A stretch of 17,533 nt of DNA from Acanthamoeba sp. SK_2022b (Eukaryota > Discosea > Longamoebia > Acanthamoebidae). The notes under the pieces are model-generated. The model made no database searches, had not been told where the DNA came from, and was given only the letters and a program-made list of their open reading frames with translations. Location of the stretch: positions 1-17,533 of the forward strand of contig JANDJZ010000775.1 in the NCBI GenBank assembly GCA_027943245.1, in the 5' to 3' direction. The translations under genes were made by a program, and so were the position numbers. Shown piece after piece: positions 1 to 14,194 of the stretch; positions within the stretch are counted from its first letter, which is position 1, and every line of letters begins with the position of its first letter.

Positions 1-3000
1 CCGCGAAGCCGAAGCCCTCGCTACACACAGCACGTGCGTGAGCGACATGTCGCGTGTGTGCGTTGCGTGCGGCTACGTCGTGTACCATTTGCGTCCGTTG
101 ATGGCCAGCGAGCGAACGTCCACGGGGAGATTGCCCTTGTTGACCGCGCGGAACACCTTGGTCAGCACCACCTCCTTCTTGGAATGTCCAGGATCTGACG
201 CGAACGATCGAGAGCAGCTCTTAGCCCATGGCCACATCACACTACACAACACACGCGCACGCACGCATGCGAGCAACCGTTGCACGATTACGCGGGGGGG
301 AGGGGCAAAGGCGTACCATTGGAGGTGCAGTGCAGGAGGTGCGCGCGGTCGACTTGAAAGAGCAATTCGCCCACCTCGTCCCCGGATTCCTGATGGCACG
401 CGATGCGAAATGAAATGGGCGAAAACGGGTCAGTTGCACGCGCACGCATGATGCGAGCGAGAAGCACGCGCGAATTGGGAGTACCTCGAAGAGCAGGCGT
501 CCGGAGCCACCTTCGCCGGTGAGCTCTACCGAGTCGATGATGGTGAGGTTGTTTTTTATGTACAGGGTGGCGTTCACGCGTTCCAACGAAATCGGCGCAA
601 AGAAGACCGGACCCAGCTCAGCCTACCGCCCGCGAACACACACAACGCGCGCGCAGCTGAGCAGTGAGTCCTGCGTGCTGTGGGAGCAGTGAGGGGCGCG
701 AGTACGGTTGAGTGGGGAGCGAGTGAGTGGAGGACGAGGGCCTCGGGCGGTAGATAGAACGAAGAGGCCCCGGGATGCCACGGCAGGAGAGGATCCACCT
801 CCTCCTGAATCGCAACAACCATCGTGAAAGAGCGACAGTGTTAGCTCAAGACCTCGCATGCGTGAAGTGTGTGTGGTGTATGCGTGCGCTATGTGTGGCA
901 CGCAGCGAACCTGGGAAGTGAAGGGGAGAATCTGCACGCTGATGGCGTGGTCGGAGGGGTTGTGCACGGGCACGGCCTGGCCCGCTCGCGAACCGACCTG
1001 CGTGAGGGCGAATTCGAGCGACCGCTTCTGCGCGACGACGGGCATCGAGAGCGAGGCGCGCACGGCCAGCGTGTAGCCCATCACCACGTCCGTGTTGACG
1101 GTGAGCGTGCCCCGGATCTCCGTGTTCCCCTCGTCCTCCAGCCTCTTCCACGCTTGCGCTCTCTGCCGTGTGTGCGTGCAGACCCCCCCAAACAGGTACG
1201 CCAACAAGCCACACGCAGTTGTTTCTTCAATTATTTGAAATTGAATTTAAAAAATAAAAGGAATGCGTGGAATGCGACGTACCCGCTGGTGCGCCTGGAT
1301 GTCGCGCTTGGTCAGGGGCTCGCCAGGTCGCGAGAGGCCGGCCTGCGCTGCTATCGAGGGCTCCACTAGGTAATTATCGTCCAACGGACCCTTCGAAGCA
1401 TCGAACAGGACAAAGCTGGATCCGGGCGGGACGTCAATAGGTGGGCTCACGCGCGCAGTCGGTGGATGAGGTGAAAAGGGCATGGCTGAGGGCGAGTACC
1501 CTATCTCGGAGCGCTGGTTGGGTTCCAGGGTGGTGTTGGTGAGCAGCGTGACCAACCGTGCGTCCGACGACGTGATGGACGAGATGTGGATCGGTCGACT
1601 ACAAAGAGAGAAAGAGAGAAAGCGATAATGAGTAAGCGGGGGGAAGTGAGCCATGAGAGCACAGGGGCGGGAGGGCGCACCTATAGGTGGACTTGGCTGT
1701 GATGGCCTTGTTCAGCAGGCGTCCGGGGAACGCCGAGGTGTCGAAGTGGATGATGGACGGGGCAATGGTGAGGCTGCCCTTGATGGCGTGATATCGCACC
1801 ACCATCTGCAGGTCCTCGAACGCCGTGTGAAACGTGATCGAGCCCTCTCGCTGCTCCTCCCTGTTCATGCGCGAGCATCAGCATTGGTCGATTCGGGTCA
1901 GGCCACATCCAATCGGCGGTCCAAGCGGTGGTGGCGTGCGTACAGTGAACTCGACAGCTCGACGGTGAAGATGGCGCTGTTCCCAGGCTCCAGCACGAGA
2001 AACGGTGAGTCGTCACTGTAGACAAGGTCGAGCAAAGGGTTAGAGCACGGGTCTGAGCGAGTCAGACTCCGCCACGCGATCCAATCCCACTGATCGCGAC
2101 GTACGCCTTGTTGTCGGTGGCCGACTTTTGCTTGTTGGCCTCGAGAAGACGGCCGGACGTGGCATAGCCGTGCGAGTTCCACACGCTGTCCAGCTTGATG
2201 ACGAGCCCCTCCACGTTGGTTTCCATCCAGTTGATGTCCACCTTGACGGGATTCGAGTTGGTCAGGTTGATGGTCCGCGTGCGGATCTCGTTGACGCCCA
2301 GAACGTCAAAGTCGATCACCTGCGTCAGCGTCTGCACCCAGCCCGCCGCCACCACGCAATGAGCTTCTCTCCCAAACTGTTGCCGCGAACGAGATGTGCA
2401 CGCGTACCCCGGTGGGCTCGGTCGTGTCGAGCACAGAGTAGGACAGGTGGCCGTGGTAGCAGTGAAGCGGCACGCGCAGGACCGACACGTTGGTGGAGAG
2501 CGCGAGCTCAGTCGCATACATCATGTCGGTCCTGTTGGCCAGAAACTGGATGGTGATCGGGGGCTGGCGGGAGGGAGAAAGACCGACGGTCAGCCAGAGG
2601 TGAGGGCAGGGCCCCCACACCACCGAGACGCTGCTTGGGGGGGGGGCTAGTACCCAGGTGGCGCCTGGCTGGGCGGTGAGGCCGCTGGTGAACTTGACGA
2701 CCTCGAAGTGGGGGTCGTCGAGCTCCACGGAGAAGATGGTCAGCGGGACGTTGAACTTGTTGGTGAAGACGATGCTCTGCACCACGGGCCGGAACGGGGG
2801 CGCGCCCACCGCGAACGTGGTGTTGAGGGGCAGGTAGCCGAGCGACCTGCGATATAACAGAGCGGTGGCGGTCAGGCTCCATGCACAGAGAAGATGGCGC
2901 GAGGGGGGGGGAAGGCAATGGTTACCCGTGCAGCACGCGGGCCTTGTAGGGGATCTCCATCCGGGCGTTGGCCGGGTTGCTGTCATTCGTTCGCAGCAGA

Positions 3001-3596
3001 AGCTGTGCACACATTGAGCATGGCGCCGCGTTAGCAATGCAGCATTCGCCTCGAGACAATAAGACCCAAGAAAAAAAAGGCCATTGTCGTCCGCACCTTG
3101 CCGTTGAACTGGCCCTCCGAGCGCCCGGTGTAGGTGAACGACGCGATCTCCACCTCCTGCACAGGTAAACCGATCGACGACATCATGAGCACGAGGCGGT
3201 TGGAGCGGCGGTGAAGCTGGAATGAATGGAATGAAATTGGGAAAGGAGATCGAACCGACTCGGGCGGGATGACGGTTCGCGTGAAGTTGACAAAGAGCTG
3301 CGGGTCAGGCGTGAGCGGGTAGATCTCGGAGACCTGCACCGGGGACGAGCCCGAGTTGAGGAGAAGCAACGACGCCGTTCGCTTGTCGGTTGGCGACACG
3401 AGCGTGGCAAAGTCGATCTCCTCCGGCGTTCGGTGCAGGCCGCCCTTGACCACCATGACGTCCACGTGGAGGATCATGTTGTCCTTGTCCGACTTGATGT
3501 TCACGAAGCCCGTGTACTTGCCGGGCTGTTGCGACACGAAGGCCAAGTTGATGACTTTCTTCTTCTGGTGCGGTTCGACCGTCTGCGTGTACGTAC

Positions 3597-3653
<57 letters not shown>

Positions 3654-5626
3654 TGTATTGTGTGATGCATTGTGTGATTAGAATAGAGCGTTGGCCGGTT
3701 GTTAATCTCCACAAAGCTGAAGACGGCCATCGGTTCATCGTCGTACCCAGAGCTTCGCAGTGTTCTCGCCCTCGCTCGCTGGCGGCAGGGTGAGGTGGAG
3801 AAACCCGCCCGAGGTGAAGATCTCCGTGACATGGAGTGGGGTGTCGTGCGGATTGTAGATCTCGATCGGTGGTCGGTAGATGGTGTCCGCAGGCACCTTC
3901 GCTCCCACGAAGGGCTGCAGTCGGTACGGATTGAGGATGCCCTGCCCGTACACCTGGCCAAGCGACATCGAAATTGAAAAATAAATAAACGAATAAATAA
4001 AAATATGAATAAAAATGCCGATAATGACTATTTTACCTGGTAGACCAGATGGCCAACGGATGTCTGCACGACGAGTTGGTTCTCCACGGGTCCCACGGTT
4101 CTTGGCAAGAAGACGATGGACACTGTGGTGTTGCCCAGTGGAGGGATCACCTGATCGGGACAGAAGCATTTGTTTCGTTAATGCCCGAGCAAGGACAGAC
4201 AAGCGCCAGAGCGAGATGGGTCGTGTACCGACTGCTTGAAGAAGGAGGAGTGGAAGTGCACGCTATCTGTGGATATGGAGAAGAGGTGCAACTCCTCCTG
4301 TTCCGAGGTGTTGATGATGTTGACCGCTTCCACAGAGGGCATGCACAAGGCTCTGCAAGGACACACCACAGTCACACCGGTGTCAACAGCTCACTCACCC
4401 CCAAAAAAACCAAGATAAAAAGACACAAAATGCTCCTCATTCTAGTCACACCCCAAACACATAAAACAATAGCACCACAACGAAGCTTGATGAACAAGGA
4501 TCGAGTAAAACCACAGAAGGCGTATATCAGAAACAGAAATTACGGAGATTAAAATAAGAAATCTGACCACGTGAGCAATTAATAAAGCACACGATAACCA
4601 AGAACTCCGGAAGTGGGCACAAGGACGGGGCAGTACCTCTCCTTGAAGTCCAGAAATGGCGGCATGATGACGAGTTGGGGCAAGTTCATCACGGTGCTGC
4701 TCACGCCACCTCCAGAGAGCGTCCCCTCCGAGTCGGTAGCGTGGTCGCCCTTGCGGACCACCCTTCGACTGTTTTTTTGTGTTTGGTGCGTCAGCCACGG
4801 CCGCACACTAAGCACGCACAAAGAACACGACGGAGGCTGGCGGGTCAAACCTTTCGGGAACGAACTCGTATTGGTCGGCGCTGCGAGAGCTGGCGGGCAC
4901 ATGCGTGATCTTGCGCTGGCCGGACTGTGGCGAGGGGCCTCGCGACTCGTCGCTCTGCACATAGTGGTCGTGGTACTCCCCAACCGACGCGGCCGGGGCG
5001 CTCACAGACACGGCTGCGCTGCCGTCGTCGCTACTTCCTTCCTTGTCGCCCTCTGGCTCTGCAAAATCGATGTCCCGTGAGCGCCAAGACGCCAGCCAGG
5101 GGAGGCCAGTGATTGCGTGTGGAGAAAGCTGAGCCAAACACAGAAAAATAGAATAATAATAAAAGTAATAATAAAGAGGAATACCACAGAAACAGCGTTA
5201 CCAACAAACATTTCCACCCGAAAACGGGGCGAGTGGGCCAGAACAGGGCAAACCAGATGCTAATTGCTGGTAAATAAAACAATAAATAAAGAAATAAGAA
5301 TGTTGATGCAGATCTCCTCTGACCCGAGCGTGATAAAGGAGGTTAGAATAATAATATAAACAGGCAATATAAAACCAAACATGGAGAACTGAATGGGTTC
5401 TTTAGAGAATGAAAACGGAGGGAGGAGGGGGATAGGCAGGGAAGTGTGCAGGGAGGGTGGAGGATAGGGAGTGCCACGTACCCCACCAAATGAGGTTGAT
5501 CTCATTCATAGGATGCATCGCCCCTTGCGGCTGCGGTTGCGGTTGAGGGAGCTGCTGCTGCTGTCCCGCTGCAGGGGACGTGAGCACGAGCAAGGTGAAG
5601 AGGGAGAAGAAGCAGCACGAGAGCAT
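1..5626 (-). CDS. TMEM131: TMEM131-family secretory-pathway protein, 3' end beyond window
   Basis: The 21 inferred exons are 5626-5482, 5058-4851, 4768-4637, 4352-4229, 4150-4037, 3953-3747, 3582-3256, 3156-3097, 3002-2926, 2846-2654, 2563-2408, 2331-2105, 2015-1944, 1860-1681, 1598-1283, 1162-911, 804-706, 616-485, 389-317, 194-86 and 20-1. All phases agree, giving about 1074 residues before the window ends. The chosen start gives a signal peptide (MLSCCFFSLFTLLVLTSPAAG), followed by a Gln/Pro stretch. Family landmarks in order are PPFLDFKE, INTSEQEELHLFSIS, VIPPLGNTTV, LNPYRLQPFVGAKVP, MEIPYKARVLHG, IDFDVLG, NNLTIIDSVELTGEG and CEGFGF. These match animal TMEM131 from its N-terminal domain through the Ig-like (PapD-like/ASH) repeats. 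The membrane segment and tail would lie to the left. Known role in animals: an ER-Golgi membrane protein that recruits procollagen and the TRAPP III tether for secretion; the cargo here is unknown. An ATG at 5824 would add 66 residues but hide the signal peptide. The 4851 donor (GTTTGA) was chosen by frame and is less sure. Confidence 0.87.
3157..3255 (-). other. TMEM131 intron 7, in frame throughout, two acceptor sites
   Basis: The donor GTTCGATC at 3255 can pair with CAG at 3217-3219 (39 nt) or CAG at 3157-3159 (99 nt). Both lengths are multiples of three, and the whole 99 nt is open in the gene frame (33 codons, no stop). The 99-nt choice gives the better alignment to animal TMEM131 (IPPES joined to EVEIASF) and a length like its neighbours. 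The sequence does not exclude retention or use of the nearer acceptor. Confidence 0.6.
3599..3652. repeat. (TG)27 microsatellite inside a TMEM131 intron
   Basis: An uninterrupted TG dinucleotide run on the plus strand reads (CA)n in the sense of the gene. It lies wholly within the 3583-3746 intron, about 14-67 nt upstream of the acceptor at 3583, so it does not touch coding sequence. Confidence 0.97.
5059..5481 (-). other. TMEM131 intron 1, AT-rich, longest intron in the window
   Basis: The donor GTACGT at 5481 and acceptor TTTTGCAG ending at 5059 join a codon split after its first base (G + AG = Glu). At 423 nt it is several times longer than most introns here. Its interior (about 5140-5400) is made of AATAAT/AAATAAATA-type sequence, in sharp contrast to the GC-rich exons. 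No ORF or RNA gene was recognised in it. Confidence 0.75.
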
Positions 5627-6160
5627 GAGGCGCCCGCTGCTGGAAGATCGCAAAGACGGAGCTAGAGAAGATGGCGCAAATCGCGAAGATGGCCAGATCG
5701 GAGAAGAGGAAGCAGATGAAAGGGTGGAGCCTGCTGCAGTTCTGTACAGGATGCAGAGGAGAAAGGCTAAATCGAACGAACTCGAGTAGCCGCTAATCGA
5801 CATTTTTCCGTTCGAAAGGGGCAATCGCGTGCAGAATCAATCCTGCCGGCACCCCTGCCAAACGTGTGCAATGGCCGTGCCTTCTTGGATCGAAGAAGAT
5901 GATAGGGGTCGTGAGCTGCCCCTCTCTTCGGTCCTTAGTTACCTGCTGATGATTGATGGGCCGAGTTTGGTTTTCCTTTCCCTTCTCTTTTTTCCTTCTC
6001 GAATTGTCGACATTTATCCACGCGACCGTTTTCTGACATGCGTGACACGCACCATTGGAGGGCGAATGCCATTCCCCGAATGCAACAGCAACATGCTTGC
6101 TGTCTCTTTTGTAGAGTGTACGCTCCTGCCCGACAGCTGTCGTCACCCCAAAAACGGTTC
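5627..6160. other. Intergenic: U2SURP 3' region and TMEM131 5' region
   Basis: Both flanking genes run on the minus strand, so these 534 bp hold the downstream region of U2SURP and the promoter and leader of TMEM131. An upstream in-frame ATG at 5824 extends the TMEM131 frame without a stop, so part of this stretch may be translated. No conserved protein, tRNA or clear TATA element was recognised. Confidence 0.6.
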
Positions 6161-9996
<3,836 letters not shown>

Positions 9997-10113
9997 CTCC
10001 CAATCTTTAAATACGCAAGTAAAGAAGCGCACCGCGCACGTTAGTTTTTCTTTTCTAATTTTTTTTTCTGTTTCCAATGGTGGCTGAGGTAATGATGATT
10101 ACCATCATTACCA
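9997..10113. other. U2SURP upstream region and left border of the low-GC block
   Basis: Only about 75 bp of U2SURP-like upstream sequence remains before the character of the DNA changes near 10075. A TATTTAAAG string lies on the minus strand only about 10 bp before the U2SURP ATG, too close to act as an ordinary TATA box for that ATG. The promoter of the gene may therefore have been cut or displaced by the block to its right. Confidence 0.5.
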
Positions 10114-10138
10114 TCATGATCTTCCATCTACCATTGGA
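10073..10138. repeat. Nested inverted repeat at the left border of the block
   Basis: The outer arms TCCAATGGT (10073-10081) and ACCATTGGA (10130-10138) are perfect reverse complements. Inside them, GGTAATGATG (10088-10097) and CATCATTACC (10103-10112) form a perfect 10-bp stem with a 5-base loop. The structure sits exactly where the GC-rich host sequence gives way to the low-GC block. Confidence 0.75.
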
Positions 10139-11211
10139 GGGATCTGAGATGATTTTGCCAATCCAGAAGTCATCTGTTGTTTCATCACTGTCTGGACATA
10201 TGGCACCCAAGTTGAAGTTTTTTTTACAACTGGTGCAGTTCTGCTCTGCACAAGGTGCACAAGTTTGTAGTCAGGTGAGTGAGCTGTCCTGAGGCGAAGC
10301 AAGTTGAGGGCACCTATTCCACTACACACAACCTCTTCATCTCTGGAATGAACAACACCTGCATACCCTGTGTGGGGACAGTATCACAGACTGGGTTTGC
10401 AGACAACAGGCTTGCTTCATGCAGCTCAAAGTGATCAGCCCATTCTCCAAGCTCAGCTGCAGTGAACAGAGGTTCCCAGCAGTTGTCGTGTAGGTCTTGA
10501 ATGTCATCTGAGGGTATGGGCAAGGGAAGGATTTTGTATGGGGCTCCTGTTGATGGCGTTGTTGATGTTAGCTTAGGCACATCACAAGATTATATGTGAA
10601 CCTTTGGGAAAGGATCTGAGTAGCTTTACAGGCTCAGACCATGCACCTTCAGTATGATATGCCTTATTTCTCAACACTGAGTTACAGTCAGCATCCCTGA
10701 AGAAGTGGAAAACATGTGGAACTGTGTTACCTTCAAGGCCATTGAGGTGAGGGCTGAGCCAGCTCTTCAGATCCCAAACTGTGTCAAAAATACCAAAATC
10801 TCACATCTGAAACTTTTGGTCCCATAAAATGGTGCTGAGTTGCGCCATTTTAACACTTTGCATAAAGTGACTAAAAAGCCAAGAAGCCAGTTGGTGTGAG
10901 AGCCAACATTGGTGGCACTGGTGGTGGAGGAAGAGAGAGGAATGATGCCATGGTAGAGGGCAGGGGCAAGTGAGAGGTAGAAGGTGGGGGCAAGATGTGG
11001 ACGGATCTGGCCACAGACTCGCAAATCTCTGTTTGTGTGACTTTGAAGTGGCCACTTTCGTTGGCAAGGATGTTCTGGCTGAGGTGGAGGGACCCAAGTG
11101 TTTTCTTGTCCAGCAGGCGGCACTGGGCAGTGCAAGCTTCTTGATAGGCCTCCATGTAGGCGTGCAGCTGTTCCTCCCCTTGTTCCAGTAGTTGGTCAAA
11201 ACCATTTAGGC
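10114..11211 (-). pseudogene. Degraded unidentified coding region, right-to-left
   Basis: On the minus strand, coding-like segments follow one another in shifting frames. From 11200 one reads QLLEQGEEQLHAYMEAYQEA and later SLHLSQNILANESGHFKV. From about 10800 come SWLSPHLNGLEGNTVPHVFH and RNKAYHTEGAWSEPVKLL. From 10500 to 10114 come NCWEPLFTAAELGEWADHFE and NLLRLRTAHSPDYKLVHLVQ, ending in VDGRS and a stop. Frameshifts and stops interrupt it. I do not recognise the family. It lies beside retroelement remnants and in the same orientation, so it may belong to another repeat or to a gene that the retroelement entered. Codon and base use are unlike the flanking GC-rich genes. Confidence 0.5.
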
Positions 11212-11565
11212 CTAGTACGTATATCCATGTGTAATTATATCAATGGTGGCTTGGGAATCTGTGATGATGTGTAGGTTCAATTCAAGTGGGCATGATTTTA
11301 GTGCCTCTTCAATTGCTAGTAGTTCCCAGGTGGTGGATATGGGGACAACTTCTGCTCTAAAGGTTTTGTTTCTGGAGGCCTGGGTCCATAATAAACTCCC
11401 CCTGATCCATTGGTGACAAGAGGGTTTTGGTGGGGTAGTGGATGAGGTAGCTACTGCTTTCTTCCTCTGCCAGGTTAGTTCTATCGATGATGTCCCTTTT
11501 TTCTCATACTGGGTGCTGGCGAGGAGATGGTCTTTTATTTGGAGTTTGGTTTGCAGGCATTCCAT
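11212..11565 (-). pseudogene. RNase H domain remnant of the LINE
   Basis: The 117-residue frame contains FRAEVVPISTTWELLAIEEA followed by LHIITDSQATIDII. This is the RNase H pattern of an acidic residue in the helix (E in ELLAIEEALK) and the TDS motif before the next helix. The frame stops at TAG soon after, so the last catalytic part of the domain is absent. Confidence 0.75.
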
Positions 11566-12639
11566 GATGGTTTTGATTTCTGGGTCTGTGGCAGTTCTTC
11601 CTAGGCAGTTGTTTATGACAGCCTGTTGATTTTTCCTTCAATGGATAGGTCTTGCCAGGAGCATTAGAAATAATTCTTTGGCGATTTTTTCAGTTTCTGG
11701 TGAATGTCCAATAATGCTTAGGTCCTCACCCTGACTTCACTACCTACTGTAGTTGTGCAGAGGTCTTGCTGTCCTCTTTGGGTGAAGTGGCCAGAGGAGA
11801 GGACAGCTCCACCCCCTAGCTGGCCAGCTTGCCCAGCTCGACCTTGGCAGGATTGTTGCCCTTGTTGGTGCAACTGGCAGCTGGCCTGCCTGAAGATAGC
11901 CTCCACATGCTCCAGCATTAGGCCCTTGGTCTTGGGGCACAGGAAGCACAAAGATGGCCATGAAAATGCTCGCACCAGCAAAGATAAGGTAGGTGTGTTA
12001 CACTGTTAGTAATGTGGTTTCTTACGCGGGCAGCATTCCAGTTTTTCATTGTTGGGCCTTCAGAGGTTGGGTTTTTGTACCACATGGTGAGAGCATAGGG
12101 TTTCACCATTTAGTTCTTTGGTGGTTTGTGCACAGGTGATGGCTTCCTGTAGGCCAACTAGGGAGACAAGGCCTTTACCACCTTCTTTGGTTGAGGTGTA
12201 GAGGGGAGTAGGGTCACAGATTGCCCTGAGACCCAGGGAGTGGTGGATGGTGGTTGCAGTTTTTTAAGCCAGGATGGGTCGTAGTGTACTACTGCCATGC
12301 TGTGGGTGATGTATGAGTTAGATACTATGTTGGAGACATACACTTTGGTTTGAGTTTAGCTGTTTGTGTTGAATGAGGTTTTGGAATTGTCTGGATTTTT
12401 TTTCTAGGTATTTGCTGGTCGGTCCAATCCGTGGCTAGCCAGAGGAGGACTCCCATGTATTTGTATGGTTGGTTTCTGTGCGATGGAGGTAATGGCTGTT
12501 GTGATTTGTTGCCCTGTCCCATAAGTTTCTTTTACTAGCAGTTTGAGGGTGGTGGGTGGTTTGTTTATCATGACTCTGTGCAGATTTCTCGGTCAGCCCA
12601 GGTGCAGAATGTTTGTAGCTTTTGGAATAAGGTTTTCAT

Positions 12640-13290
12640 GCCTTTTTTGTGTGCGCCACCAGCCCTAGGTCAGAATGCAATGGCCCCTACTTTTTGGCCT
12701 TGCATCATTCTATAACCCTCTTGGTTATCTTCAATCCAGTCTAAAATTCCATTTATGGTAGTGATACAGAGCAGAAGGGAGAGGGTGTCGCCCTGTCTGA
12801 CTCCTCTTTCAATCTTGAAGTCTCTGCCTTTTATGTTGTTTATGTTCAAGTGGGCTTGCAGTTTTTGTAGAGCTGCTTGATGTTCAAGATTGTGTTTCTG
12901 CCTATACCATACGCTGCAAGTGCTGAGAATATGGCTTCCTGATGCAGGGAGTCAAATGCTTTTTTGCAGTCTATGTATGTGAGATGTAGATCTTTGTTGG
13001 AGTGGTTAGCTTCTTCTATTATGTTGGTTTGGAGGGCTGATTGAGGTGACATGCCCTGGCTTTTGTTGAGTGTGTGTTTATTGAGAACTTTGTGTGATTA
13101 TGTGTGTGTACACTTTATAGAGTACTTGTAGTGGCTCATTGCTTGGCATATATTGCGAAGCTGGGGGTGGAAGGGCTTTGATTATGATAGCATCTGTACC
13201 TGGGGCTCCTTGTTTTGCTTGTTTGATGGTCTCTTTTGGGGGTGTAACTTCTGGGGTCTAGGGCTGCGTTGATAGTGTTGTTGCTATTCC
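12640..13290 (-). pseudogene. Reverse transcriptase remnant of the LINE
   Basis: Motif 0 is seen as QAKQGAPGTDAIIIKALPPP near 13240-13160. Motif A is YIDCKKAFDSLHQEAIF near 12980, followed by AYGIGRNTILNIKQLYKN. Motif B is ERGVRQGDTLSLLL near 12810-12770. After QKVGAIAF near 12672, where the catalytic (F/Y)ADD motif C is expected, a TGA stop and unrelated residues follow, so the active site is lost. The pieces lie in different frames. Confidence 0.85.
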
Positions 13291-13399
13291 TGGGGGTTGA
13301 TTTTTCGACCAGAAATGTTTGAGGTTGTGTGTGCAATGTATCTGTGGGATTTGATGGTTTTGTTTGAGGTATCGTCTTTGTTGTCCTGCTTTTTTGTCT

Positions 13400-13800
13400 C
13401 TTTTATGGTTGTGGGCTGTGTTGTTTTGGAGGATGTGCTTGTTGCACTATTCTTGTTTTTGTTTTTTCCTGTGTTTTTTGGGCTGAATCTTGTTGTGGTA
13501 TGTGTAGTCCTTGCTTTTTTTTTTTGGGTTTTCTGCTCGCCAGGTGTCTACAAGTTGGTGGTGGTTTAGCATGTGGTTTGTCTCTTGCTGGGTCGTTTTT
13601 TTGTGAATGTTGTTTGGATGACCATTTGTCAGCTTTTTTTCTAGGTCTCCTGCTATCAGTATTTCCCCAAGTTTGTTGTTGATCTTGGCTGCCAGGTCTT
13701 TTTGTTGTTGTTCTTGGCTGGTGCGTAGGCATTGATGATTATAGTTTTTCTTCCAACAAATCACCCTAATCCAAAAAGCTGCCAACACTCCAAAAAACAC
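13400..13800 (-). pseudogene. AP-like endonuclease remnant of the LINE
   Basis: One frame gives VGRKTIIINAYAPA (13766-13725). After a frame change the sequence continues TSQEQQQKDLAAKINNKLGE, ILIAGDL, then LNHHQLVDTWRAENP and YTYHNK. The NAYAP, GDL and LVDTWR..NP...YTY signatures are those of the exo-endo-phosphatase fold of LINE endonucleases. The expected Asn after GD(L) is replaced, and no later catalytic SDH motif was found. Confidence 0.8.
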
Positions 13801-14011
13801 TCCAAAAGACTATCTGGCTGGGTTTTATCAGAAGGCTTGACCCCCTTGAGGGTCAGCTTTCTTATTCTGGATGAAATTTATCACTCTAGAGTGCTGTTGT
13901 TTGTTGATTGTTCCCTGTTGTAGTTTTTTGTCTAGTCTCTTTGTTATCTTCTTATTGAGTGCTTATTGATGGGGTGAGTTGAAGATGATATTTCATGATA
14001 GTTGCCTCCTG

Positions 14012-14184
14012 ATGTAGCTGCGAGTGAAGAGTTGTGGTGGTTTGTTTTTGACTACCCCTGTTTCCTGGAGCAGGACTATGTACCTCCCCCAACCCACATC
14101 ACAACTTATTCTAGCTCTCCATGTAGCTGTGAGTGAAGTGTTGTGGTGGTTTGTTTGACTCCCCCTGTTTCCTGGAGCAGGACT
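14012..14184. repeat. Direct repeat, two ~65-bp copies 109 bp apart
   Basis: Copy 1 (14012-14078) and copy 2 (14121-14184) share ATGTAGCTG.GAGTGAAG, GTTGTGGTGGTTTGTTT, and CCCCTGTTTCCTGGAGCAGG followed by ACT, with a few changes. They lie just upstream (in minus-strand sense) of the LINE endonuclease. They may be tandem 5'-UTR units of the element. Confidence 0.85.
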
Positions 14185-14194
14185 CTCTCCAACT

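Larger units (their letters stand above)
11212..14190 (-). mobile_element. Decayed non-LTR (LINE-type) retrotransposon, APE-RT-RNase H
   Basis: Reading the minus strand from right to left gives the classic order of a LINE ORF2: AP-like endonuclease (about 13800-13400), reverse transcriptase (about 13290-12500), a connection region with STKEGGKGLVSLVGLQEA (about 12230-12130), and RNase H (11565-11212). Many stops and frameshifts break it, and the RNase H part ends early, so it cannot make a working protein. Sequence upstream of the endonuclease (13810-14190) contains a 109-bp-spaced repeat and may be the 5' untranslated part. I saw no poly-A tail or target-site duplication. Composition is clearly lower in GC than the neighbouring genes. 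The combination of APE and RNase H points to an I/Tad/LOA-like group, but the clade is not settled here. Confidence 0.85.

Noticed and set aside
3217..3255. A 39-nt minimal intron in TMEM131
   Set aside because: The 99-nt version using the acceptor at 3157 fits the neighbours' intron sizes and aligns better with the animal protein; the short one is kept only as an alternative.
3599..3652. A CRISPR-like or satellite array
   Set aside because: It is a plain dinucleotide microsatellite with no spacers; no repeat-spacer pattern exists anywhere in the window.
4816..4830. A GTGCGTGC donor for TMEM131 exon 5058-4851
   Set aside because: It looks closer to the local consensus but leaves the wrong phase for the AACAG acceptor at 4769; GTTTGA at 4850 keeps frame.
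5627..5824. A longer TMEM131 N-terminus starting at the ATG at 5824
   Set aside because: It would bury a good signal peptide behind 66 low-complexity residues; the internal ATG at 5626 is preferred.
5793..6146. A 117-codon minus-strand frame between U2SURP and TMEM131
   Set aside because: It has no recognisable domain, overlaps the expected 3' and 5' regions of the two genes, and is of a length expected by chance.
10006..10014. TATTTAAAG on the minus strand as a U2SURP TATA box
   Set aside because: It is only about 10 bp before the ATG, leaving no room for a transcription start and leader.
13835..13858. A TGACCC...GGGTCA hairpin like a bacterial terminator
   Set aside because: It lies inside a decayed eukaryotic retroelement, has no U-tract, and nothing suggests bacterial transcription.
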